DNA of 64,000 bases from RUG563 sp045589355. GTDB lineage: Bacteria > Bacillota > Clostridia > Christensenellales > Aristaeellaceae. Both the position numbers and the translations under genes were made by a program. Location: NCBI GenBank assembly GCA_045589355.1, contig JAZNOW010000011.1:62001-126000 (forward strand), written 5' to 3'. The notes under the pieces are model-generated. The model was not told where the DNA came from and searched no databases. It worked only from the letters and a program-made list of their open reading frames with translations. This document shows positions 57,683 through 64,000 of the stretch, one piece after another (position 1 is the stretch's first letter; every line of letters starts with the position of its first letter).

Positions 57683-59077
57683 ATGATCAGCAACAAAAGG
57701 CGAATGAAGGCGGAAGTGGATATTACGGAAGGTGTGATCTGGAAGCAATTGCTCACCTTTTTCTTTCCTATTCTGCTGGGGACCTTCTTTCAGCAGCTGT
57801 ATAATACCGCAGACGCCATCATTGTGGGCAAATTTGTTTCCAAGGAAGCGCTGGCTGCGGTGGGCGGCGCCACCGGTACCCTGATCAACCTGATCGTTGG
57901 CTTTTTTGTGGGGCTTTCTTCCGGTGCTACGGTGATCCTGGCCCAGCATTACGGCGCCCGCAGGAATGAGGAAGTGAGCAAAACCGCCCATACCGGCATG
58001 ACGCTGGCCATCTGCGGCGGGCTGGTGATCATGATCTTTGGCATCCTGATGACGCCTGTACTGCTGAACATGCTCAAGACGCCGGAGGACGTGATGCAGG
58101 ATGCCATGACCTACATGCGCATCTATTTTGCCGGTATGATTCCAAGCCTGATCTACAACATCGGCTCCGGCATTCTGCGGGCAGTGGGGGATTCCAGGCG
58201 GCCGCTGTATTTCCTGATTGCGTCCTGCATGGTGAATATCGTGCTGGACGTGGTGTTGGTGCTTGGGTTTGAAATGGGCGTAGCCGGGGCTGCACTGGCT
58301 ACCATCCTGTCCCAGACGGTGAGCGCGGTGCTGGTATTGGTTGTGCTTTCCCGTGCTGCCAATTCTTATAAACTGGAGATCAGAAAGATGGGCTTTGACA
58401 TGCCCATTCTGGCGAGGATTGTACGGATCGGCCTGCCTGCCGGCTTACAATCGGTGATGTATTCGCTTTCCAATGTGATCATCCAGTCGTCCATCAACGG
58501 GTTTGGCACCGATGTGATGGCGGCATGGACGGCATGGGGGAAAATGGACGGCACGTTCTGGATGGTGATCAGCGCCTTCGGCATTGCCATTACCACTTTC
58601 ACCGGGCAGAATTTCGGCGCCGGGAAATATGACCGGATGCGAAAGAGCGTGCGGGTGTGCCTTGGCATGGCCATGGGTACTACGGTGGTGGTCAGCTGCT
58701 TGCTGCTGCTTCTTGGGCCTTATGTGTTCCGGATGTTCAGCAATGAAGAAACGGTGATTTTGCAGGGCATGGAAATCTTAAAAACCCTGGCACCCTTCTT
58801 CTTTACCTATATCTGCATTGAAATCTTTTCCGGTGCCGTTCGCGGTGTGGGGGATACGGTGATCCCCACGCTGATGACGCTGGTGGGCATTTGCTTGCTG
58901 CGGGCGGTATGGCTGCTGGTGATTGCGCCCAAGGTGAATACCGTTCCCTTCACGCTGTACTGCTATCCCATCACCTGGACCATTACCAGCGTATTGTTTG
59001 TACTGTATTATTTCAAGGGCGGATGGCTGAAGCGGAGCGCAAAAAAGGCAGGGATTACCCTGCCTGACGGTGTATGA
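57683..59077 (+). CDS. MATE-family efflux transporter 2
   Basis: A 464-residue MATE exporter with about 12 helices. The N-terminal half has DITEGVIWKQLLTFFFPILLGTFFQQLYNTADAIIVGKFV, and IYNIGSGILRAVGDSRRPLYFL; the second half begins near IGLPAGLQSVMYSLSNVIIQSSINGFG and has SGAVRGVGDTVIPT. The ATG at 57683 is seven bases after GGAG. It differs clearly from the MATE at 49577, so the two are not a recent duplication. The stop is seven bases from the convergent phosphatase gene's stop, with no terminator seen between them. Confidence 0.92.
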   Translation: MISNKRRMKAEVDITEGVIWKQLLTFFFPILLGTFFQQLYNTADAIIVGKFVSKEALAAVGGATGTLINLIVGFFVGLSSGATVILAQHYGARRNEEVSKTAHTGMTLAICGGLVIMIFGILMTPVLLNMLKTPEDVMQDAMTYMRIYFAGMIPSLIYNIGSGILRAVGDSRRPLYFLIASCMVNIVLDVVLVLGFEMGVAGAALATILSQTVSAVLVLVVLSRAANSYKLEIRKMGFDMPILARIVRIGLPAGLQSVMYSLSNVIIQSSINGFGTDVMAAWTAWGKMDGTFWMVISAFGIAITTFTGQNFGAGKYDRMRKSVRVCLGMAMGTTVVVSCLLLLLGPYVFRMFSNEETVILQGMEILKTLAPFFFTYICIEIFSGAVRGVGDTVIPTLMTLVGICLLRAVWLLVIAPKVNTVPFTLYCYPITWTITSVLFVLYYFKGGWLKRSAKKAGITLPDGV

Positions 59078-59084
59078 TGAAGGA

Positions 59085-59855
59085 TCATTCGAGATTGTGC
59101 TGGCGGAGGATGGAAAGGGCCTTTTCTTTGCACGAAGGGTTGCCGCAGATCATGCCGCAGGCATCGTCATAATAGGGAAGGAAATGGCCGATGGAGTGGT
59201 AAAAACCACCGGCTTCCTGAACGATCAGGCTGCCTGCCGCCACATCCCAGGGGCGAAGACGAAGCTCAAAAAACACATCGGCGCGGCCGCAGGCAACGTC
59301 GCAAAGGTCGACGCAGGCGCTGCCGGTGCGGCGCAGGTCACCGCTTTGCAGAAGGAACTGACAGGCACATTGCATGGTGCGTCTGGCCAGCTCCGCATCG
59401 TAGGGAGATGTGCCAAAGGCGATAACGGCCTTTTCAAAAGGCGTATCGGATACATGAATGGGGCTGCCGTTGAGGTAAGCCCCTTTTCCTTTTTCTGCGG
59501 TGAACATTTCGTTGGCATAGGGGTTATAGACAGCGGCAAGAAGGGGCTGCTTATCCACAAGATATGCAATGGAAATGGAGGATTGACGCCGGTTGCGCAT
59601 GAAATTGATGGTGCCGTCGATGGGATCGATGACAAAGGTAGGGGATGGGGTCAAGGCTTCGTTTTCCTGTTCTTCACAGAAAAAAGAGACGCAGGGAAAG
59701 GCGGAAAGCAGGCGGGATTGAAGAAAACCCTGCACGGCCACGTCGGTATCGGTGACGAAATTGAAATGGCCTTCCTTTTCATGCACGGGGGCATTGGAAA
59801 CGTTCAGGATCATTTGGCCGGCTTCGCGCATGATGGCGCAGATGGTGTTGAGCAT
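59085..59855 (-). CDS. Inositol monophosphatase family protein
   Basis: A Mg-dependent phosphatase of 256 residues from the inositol monophosphatase family, which also includes CysQ and fructose-1,6-bisphosphatase relatives. Motifs: FVTDTDVAVQGFL, FFCEEQE (Glu ligand), VIDPIDGTINFMRN (the DPxDGT metal site) and LRPWDVAAGSLIVQEAGG. GAGGT precedes the ATG. The substrate may be inositol phosphate, PAP or a sugar phosphate. It has a good promoter, divergent from the ttcA-like gene. Confidence 0.92.
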   Translation of the reverse strand: MLNTICAIMREAGQMILNVSNAPVHEKEGHFNFVTDTDVAVQGFLQSRLLSAFPCVSFFCEEQENEALTPSPTFVIDPIDGTINFMRNRRQSSISIAYLVDKQPLLAAVYNPYANEMFTAEKGKGAYLNGSPIHVSDTPFEKAVIAFGTSPYDAELARRTMQCACQFLLQSGDLRRTGSACVDLCDVACGRADVFFELRLRPWDVAAGSLIVQEAGGFYHSIGHFLPYYDDACGMICGNPSCKEKALSILRQHNLE

Positions 59856-59887
59856 GCGGATTACCTCACATAAAAAAGATCGAAAAG

Positions 59888-59916
59888 ATTATAGCACGAC
59901 GGGATGGCGAAATCAA
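59888..59916 (-). promoter_or_regulatory. Promoter of the inositol monophosphatase gene
   Basis: On the minus strand TTGATT (59916-59911) and TATAAT (59893-59888) are 17 bases apart. Confidence 0.85.
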
Positions 59917-59923
59917 CGAAATA

Positions 59924-59932
59924 TGCTATAAT
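59924..59932 (+). promoter_or_regulatory. Extended -10 promoter of the ttcA-like gene
   Basis: TGC-TATAAT forms an extended -10 element, with no good -35 box at the expected place. It is back to back with the phosphatase promoter. Confidence 0.65.
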
Positions 59933-59961
59933 GGGAAGGTAAGAAACAAGAGGTGGAAAAC

Positions 59962-60813
59962 GTGGCAGAAAAGACGATGGCAACGGCTGAAATCATGGCA
60001 TCCCGAAGCGTGCAAAGGGATTTCCGCAAAGAGATCTGGCGGAAGTTTATTGCGGCTGTGAAAAATTATGGGCTGATCAAGCCCGGCGACCATGTGGCCG
60101 TATGCATTTCGGGCGGGAAAGACAGCTTGCTGCTGGCCACCTGCATGCGGGAAATGGCAAAGTACAGCGATATGCCCTTCCGGGTATCCTACCTTTCCAT
60201 GGATCCCGGCTACACGAAAGAAAACCGGGAAAAGATGATCCGCAATGCCGAAAAACTGGGGTTTCAGATGCATATCTTTGAAAGCCCCATTTTCGAAGCG
60301 CTGGAAACACTGGACAGAGGCTGGTGCCATGTGTGCGCTTCCATGCGGCGGGGATACCTGTACAAAGAAGCAAAAAAGCTGGGGTGCAACAAAATTGCGC
60401 TGGGGCATCACATGGACGATGCGGTGGAAACCATCCTGCTTTCCCTGCTTTATGGGGGCGAGTACAAAACCATGATGCCCAAGCTGAAAAGCAAGAACTT
60501 TGAAGGCATGGAGCTGATCCGCCCTTTGTATCTGGTGCGGGAAAAAGACATCATCGCATGGCAGCAGCACATGGAACTGGATACCCTCCGGTGCGCCTGC
60601 AAAGTGACCCAGAGCGAAGACGGCGGCAAGCGCAAGAAAGTAAAGGATATGCTGGCGGAACTGGAAAAGGAAACGCCGGCGGTGTTTGGCAACGTGTTCC
60701 ACAGCATCGAAAAAGTGAACCTGCAAACCATCCTTGGCTATCAGGAAAGGACGGATGCACCCATCATCCGGGTGACCGACGGGGAAGCCGTTTCCGAAGA
60801 AGAGGGAATGTAA
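59962..60813 (+). CDS. ttcA: TtcA-like tRNA thiolation enzyme (PP-loop ATPase)
   Basis: A PP-loop ATPase of 283 residues like TtcA, which adds sulfur to C32 of tRNAs using an Fe-S cluster. The ATP site is CISGGKDSLLLA; a Cys pair is in GWCHVCASMRRGYLY, and another is in LDTLRCACKV, three or four of which would hold the cluster. HHMDDAVETILLSLLYGG is the usual conserved segment. It starts with GTG at 59962, five bases after AGGTGG; a GTG at 59953 lies inside the ribosome binding site. A TtuA-type enzyme is an alternative. Confidence 0.88.
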   Translation: MAEKTMATAEIMASRSVQRDFRKEIWRKFIAAVKNYGLIKPGDHVAVCISGGKDSLLLATCMREMAKYSDMPFRVSYLSMDPGYTKENREKMIRNAEKLGFQMHIFESPIFEALETLDRGWCHVCASMRRGYLYKEAKKLGCNKIALGHHMDDAVETILLSLLYGGEYKTMMPKLKSKNFEGMELIRPLYLVREKDIIAWQQHMELDTLRCACKVTQSEDGGKRKKVKDMLAELEKETPAVFGNVFHSIEKVNLQTILGYQERTDAPIIRVTDGEAVSEEEGM

Positions 60814-60842
60814 AATTTATCATGGCGCATTTTACGAAAGTG

Positions 60843-60935
60843 TGCTATAATATACGGTAAGTTATTCTGCCCACATCTTATGGACGGAAGACGTGCACTG
60901 AAAGAAAAGAAGAAACGAGAAAACTGTTCTTTCAG
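60843..60935 (+). promoter_or_regulatory. alr promoter and leader hairpin next to its ribosome binding site
   Basis: TGC-TATAAT at 60843-60851 is an extended -10 promoter. In the leader CTGAAAGAA (60898-60906) is an exact inverted repeat of TTCTTTCAG (60927-60935), whose last bases run into AGGAGG. The hairpin could limit ribosome access to alr. Confidence 0.6.
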
Positions 60936-60950
60936 GAGGAAATGAAACGT

Positions 60951-62078
60951 ATGGAACAAGCCTTTTATCCCCAGTATCGGGGGACATACATCCGGGTGGA
61001 TCTTTCCGCCATTGCCCACAATGCGGCACTGCTGAAAAAGGAAACGGCACAAAGCAAGCACATGCTGGCCGTGGTGAAGGCCAATGCGTACGGCCATGGC
61101 ATTGTGCAGGTGGCCAGGGTCGTGCTGGAAAAGGGCGCGGATCACCTGGGTGTTGCCATTCCCGAAGAGGGGGAAACGCTGCGCAATGCCGGGATCAAAG
61201 CGCCTATCCTGGTGCTGGGCGGTGTAAACGAAAAGGGTGCCGAAGCCAGTGTGCGGTGGGACCTGATCCAAACGGTGTTTGACCGGGAACGGGTTTTCAT
61301 GCTGGAAAAAGCCGCAGCAGCACAGGGGAAGAATGCGCAGGTGCACCTGAAGATCGACAGCGGCATGGGCCGCATCGGCGTCCGCAGCAAAGAAGAAGTT
61401 TGCGATATTCTGGATGCGCTGAAGATGTGCCCGCATGTGAAGCTGACCGGCGCCTTTACCCACTTTGCCGATGCAGACGGCGAAACGGAAACCTATACCA
61501 GAATGCAGATGGCCAGGTTTGAAAAACTTGCTGCCCTTTTGCCCGGGAATATTTTGCTGCATGCCGCCGCCAGTGCTGCCTCTGCCAGGTTTGTGGATGC
61601 GCGGTATGATATGGTACGGCAGGGCATTGCTCTGTATGGCTGTGCTGCAGGCAACAGCACGTACGACGTGCGGCCGGCTCTTTCCTGGCATACGGAAATT
61701 GTGTACCTGAAAACTATTCCGGCAGGGGAGTGTGTCAGCTACGGCTGCACGTTCACCGCCGAAAAAGAAACCCGGGTGGCTACCCTTCCGGTGGGCTATG
61801 GCGATGGTTATTCCAGAGCACTGAGCGGCAAGGCGCAGGTGCTGATTGCCGGGAAACGCTGCCGTGTGCTGGGCCGGGTGTGTATGGACCAGATCATGGT
61901 GGATGTGACGGAACTGAATGAAGAAGAAGCATATACCGGCGCACCGGCAGTGCTGATGGGACGGCAGGGAAAGGAAGAAATTACCGCCGATGAAATGGCC
62001 CGATGGGCAGACACCATCAGCTATGAAATGCTCATGTCCGCTACGGCCAGGGTGCCGGTGATGTACCAAAAGGCATAA
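60951..62078 (+). CDS. alr: Alanine racemase
   Basis: A PLP enzyme of 375 residues that makes D-alanine for peptidoglycan. The PLP lysine is in AVVKANAYGHG, IDSGMGRIGVR follows, VRQGIALYGC is typical, and the catalytic Tyr of the second domain is probably in GECVSYGCTF. GRVCMDQIMVDVT is also typical. Two in-frame ATG compete: 60942 is only two bases from AGGAGG and 60951 is 11 bases away, so 60951 is used here. D-Ala made here would enter stem peptides trimmed by the VanY proteins at 35.7-38.1 kb. Confidence 0.96.
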   Translation: MEQAFYPQYRGTYIRVDLSAIAHNAALLKKETAQSKHMLAVVKANAYGHGIVQVARVVLEKGADHLGVAIPEEGETLRNAGIKAPILVLGGVNEKGAEASVRWDLIQTVFDRERVFMLEKAAAAQGKNAQVHLKIDSGMGRIGVRSKEEVCDILDALKMCPHVKLTGAFTHFADADGETETYTRMQMARFEKLAALLPGNILLHAAASAASARFVDARYDMVRQGIALYGCAAGNSTYDVRPALSWHTEIVYLKTIPAGECVSYGCTFTAEKETRVATLPVGYGDGYSRALSGKAQVLIAGKRCRVLGRVCMDQIMVDVTELNEEEAYTGAPAVLMGRQGKEEITADEMARWADTISYEMLMSATARVPVMYQKA

Positions 62079-62101
62079 GCCGAACAAGGAGTTTTGAAAG
62101 A

Positions 62102-62908
62102 ATGCAGGCCAAGAAAAAGAAAACGCCCATGGTATACAAGCCCTATCACAAGGGCAACGCCTGGGTGAAGAGCAATATCAAAAACGCGATTCGTTTGTTT
62201 TTCTGCTTTATTTTTTTCACCATCCTGTATGTGGTGGTGGGTTCTTCCATGTCCATTGATAACGATGTGATCCGCATTGTGGTCAATGCGCTGGTGCTGG
62301 TGGTATGCGGCGGCGTGATGTACAGCAATGCCGCAGGTAAAGCCAACAGCGACGTGAACCTGGGTGAAATCGTTTATAAACGGCTGCAGGACGGAAAGCC
62401 TGTTTCCGATGACGAAAAGGCCCAGTGCTATCATCCGGCAAGAGGGTTTGTGGTTTTTCTGCTTGCCATTGTACCTGTTCTTCTGATTACCATCCCTTGT
62501 GCACTGACGGCTCAAAAGCAGGTGTATGCCCTGCAGAATTTGCCGGATTGGGTGGAATCCTTTCAAAGCCACGACGAAATCTACGCCGCCCTTGATTATT
62601 ACCGGGTATCCGGGAGCATGGGGGCAATGGACGTATTGCGGTTTGTGGGAAGGCTGCTGGTGTATCCCTTCATCTGCATGGCGGGTGTCCGGGATTTGGA
62701 TATGATGCTGCTGATCGACCGGCTGAGCCCCGTTCTGGCGGTGCTGCCCGGCATTGCCTACGGCTTTGGCTACCTGACCGGCCCCCGTTCCCGTGCCCGG
62801 GTGCATGGGGATATCCAGCGGAACATCAAAAAGCAAAAGCGCAAGCAGAAGAAACAGCTGCAGGCCCGCATGGCCCAGCGTGAACAGAAAAAGAACGAGC
62901 TGATCTGA
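62102..62908 (+). CDS. Membrane protein of unknown function
   Basis: A 268-residue protein with a basic N-terminus (KKKKTPMVYKPYHKGN), hydrophobic segments near residues 30-50, 57-75, 115-135 and 180-245, and a very basic C-terminal tail (KKQKRKQKKQLQARMAQREQKKNE). I recognise no family. It starts 23 bases after the alr stop, and its TGA overlaps the rsmD ATG by one base, so it is part of an alr-rsmD-coaD group. The basic tail could bind RNA or ribosomes, or the phospholipid surface; this is speculation. Confidence 0.7.
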   Translation: MQAKKKKTPMVYKPYHKGNAWVKSNIKNAIRLFFCFIFFTILYVVVGSSMSIDNDVIRIVVNALVLVVCGGVMYSNAAGKANSDVNLGEIVYKRLQDGKPVSDDEKAQCYHPARGFVVFLLAIVPVLLITIPCALTAQKQVYALQNLPDWVESFQSHDEIYAALDYYRVSGSMGAMDVLRFVGRLLVYPFICMAGVRDLDMMLLIDRLSPVLAVLPGIAYGFGYLTGPRSRARVHGDIQRNIKKQKRKQKKQLQARMAQREQKKNELI

Positions 62909-63462
62909 TGAGAATTATTGCCGGAGAAAAACGTTCCCGCAAGATTGAAGCGCCACAGGGCCAGGATACCCGTCCCACGGCGGACCGGGTGAAGGAAGCC
63001 TTGTTCAGCATGCTGCAGCGGCGGGTGTATGACGCCCGGGTGCTGGATTTATACGCGGGCAGCGGCGCCCTGTCGCTGGAAGCATTAAGCCGCGGCGCGG
63101 CATCCGCCGTGCTGGTGGACATGAGCTTCAAGGCTGGAAAAATCATCCGCCAGAACATCGAAGCCCTGGATTATGGTGACAGAGCCCGGTTCCTGAATAT
63201 GGAAGACATGCGGGCTGTTGCCCAGCTGGAAAATGAGGGACAACAGTTTGACCTGATCTTTCTGGATCCTCCGTATCGGCTGAGCACCACCGATACCTGC
63301 GCACGGCTGGCAAAGAAACTGCTGGCCATGGATGGCATGATCATCTGCGAGCATGACAAAAAAACGCCGCCGGCTACGCCGGAAGGGCTTACCCTTGCAG
63401 ACCGGCGGGAGTATGGCATAACGGGCCTTAGCTTTTTTGTAAGGGAAGGGGAGGAAGACTGA
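62908..63462 (+). CDS. rsmD: 16S rRNA (guanine(966)-N2)-methyltransferase RsmD
   Basis: RsmD, 184 residues, methylates G966 of 16S rRNA. It begins MRIIAGEKRSRKIEAP and RPTADRVKEALFSML, the family start. The SAM site is VLDLYAGSGALSLEALSRGA, and the catalytic motif is LIFLDPPYRL. The length is normal. The start overlaps the membrane protein's stop (TGATG), and coaD follows directly, a standard bacterial pair. Confidence 0.96.
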   Translation: MRIIAGEKRSRKIEAPQGQDTRPTADRVKEALFSMLQRRVYDARVLDLYAGSGALSLEALSRGAASAVLVDMSFKAGKIIRQNIEALDYGDRARFLNMEDMRAVAQLENEGQQFDLIFLDPPYRLSTTDTCARLAKKLLAMDGMIICEHDKKTPPATPEGLTLADRREYGITGLSFFVREGEED

Positions 63463-63948
63463 ATGGGAAAGAAAATCGGGATGTATCCCGGCAGTTTTGA
63501 CCCTGTCACGCTGGGCCATGCGGATGTGATCCGCCGCGCGGCCAACGTGTTTGACGAGGTGATCGTGGCCGTGATGGTGAACCCGGAAAAGCAGGGCTGC
63601 TTCCCCTTTGAAAAACGGGTGGAGATGCTGGAAAAAGTGTGCTGTGGGCTGAAAAACGTCAAAGTGATCCATGCCCAGGGGCTGACGGCCGAAGTGGCCA
63701 GGCAGCATAAGGTGTGCGCACTGGTGCGCGGTGTGCGAAACATGAGCGACCTGGAAACGGAAAACGCCATGGCTCATATCAACGGCCGCATCGTACCGGG
63801 GCTGGACACGGTGTATTTTCCGGCGGCGCAGGATAAAGGCTCTATCAGCTCCACCTATGTGCGCCAGCTGGCGGCATACGGCGCTGACGTATCGGAATAT
63901 GTACCCAAGGAAGTGCTGAGCGACGTGATTGCAGCATTTTCCAAATGA
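63463..63948 (+). CDS. coaD: Phosphopantetheine adenylyltransferase
   Basis: CoaD, 161 residues, the fourth step of coenzyme A synthesis (phosphopantetheine plus ATP to dephospho-CoA). It opens with GMYPGSFDPVTLGHADVIRRA, the nucleotidyltransferase HxGH-type motif (here TLGHAD), then LVRGVRNMSDLETENAMAHIN and the C-terminal GSISSTYVRQLA (ISSTxxR). It starts immediately after the rsmD stop. Confidence 0.97.
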   Translation: MGKKIGMYPGSFDPVTLGHADVIRRAANVFDEVIVAVMVNPEKQGCFPFEKRVEMLEKVCCGLKNVKVIHAQGLTAEVARQHKVCALVRGVRNMSDLETENAMAHINGRIVPGLDTVYFPAAQDKGSISSTYVRQLAAYGADVSEYVPKEVLSDVIAAFSK

Positions 63949-63979
63949 TAAAGGATTGCCATGCGAGGAGGAAAAAGGT

Positions 63980-64000
63980 ATGTCCAATGTGCAACTGAAA
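63980..64000 (+). CDS. Start of an unidentified gene, cut by window edge
   Basis: Seven codons (MSNVQLK) follow GAGGAGG at a normal distance, 31 bases after the coaD stop. Nothing about its function can be said from this fragment; it is likely on the same message as coaD. Confidence 0.55.

Noticed and set aside
1..64000. CRISPR arrays, insertion sequences, integrases, tRNA or rRNA genes
   Set aside because: I scanned gaps and gene ends for regular repeats, transposase motifs, and tRNA cloverleaf signatures and saw none.

Overview
The window looks like ordinary chromosome of an anaerobic, fermentative, Gram-positive-type bacterium of the class Clostridia, probably a fibre-using gut lineage. 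The support is the Firmicutes gene order miaB-ylbF/ymcA-mutS-mutL-miaA, a tryptophan T-box, RicT, a c-di-AMP receptor of the PstA type, a Hnd-type electron-bifurcating [FeFe] hydrogenase, and enzymes for plant oligosaccharides (GH43, GH88/105, cellobiose 2-epimerase). I cannot fix the genus. No tRNA or rRNA gene, insertion sequence, integrase, phage gene or CRISPR array was seen.

Layout. 1-3.2 kb: a class A penicillin-binding protein (minus strand, cut by the window edge) divergent from an FtsH-like membrane protease whose promoter overlaps a 23-bp inverted repeat. 3.2-7.9 kb: a secreted solute-binding protein with a galactokinase-like GHMP kinase, then a membrane protein and a PIG-V-like mannosyltransferase. 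7.9-9.6 kb: tsaE-tsaB-rimI. 9.7-15.5 kb: an SLC13/NhaD-like permease, rpsB-tsf with a structured leader, pyrH, the c-di-AMP receptor, holB and ricT. 15.5-19.3 kb (minus): an NAD-dependent epimerase, trpB behind a T-box with a TGG specifier, and a SAM methyltransferase behind a short upstream ORF and a terminator.

19.35-31.65 kb (minus) is one tightly packed nine-gene run: radical SAM protein, DUF2344 partner, RNase G, miaB, a YlbF-family protein, mutS, mutL, miaA and a methionine-gamma-lyase-like enzyme. Facing away from it, 31.9-39.9 kb (plus) carries an Rrf2/IscR-type regulator with its own operator, nifS, nifU, hflX with an N-terminal JAMM-like domain, three VanY carboxypeptidases in tandem, a YprB-type nuclease and a TPR protein, closed by a strong terminator.

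40-51 kb is a mixed region: AraC regulator, GH88/105 hydrolase, MFS and ZIP transporters, an AlaX editing enzyme, GH43, an ABC-F ATPase, secG and a MATE exporter. 51.2-56.3 kb is the five-gene hydrogenase operon (hndA-like, HATPase, hndB-like, hndC-like, hndD-like), with codon use like the ribosomal genes. 56.4-64 kb holds cellobiose 2-epimerase, a second MATE exporter, an inositol monophosphatase, a TtcA-like enzyme, alanine racemase, an unknown membrane protein, rsmD and coaD; the last 21 bases begin another gene.

The most interesting regulation is upstream of the methyltransferase at 18315-19103: a well-formed promoter, a 29-codon ORF with its own ribosome binding site, a hairpin that overlaps the end of that ORF, and an intrinsic terminator before the methyltransferase start. 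This is the layout of ribosome-mediated attenuation, as in antibiotic-inducible resistance genes. All coordinates and functions come from reading the sequence by eye; no database search was run.
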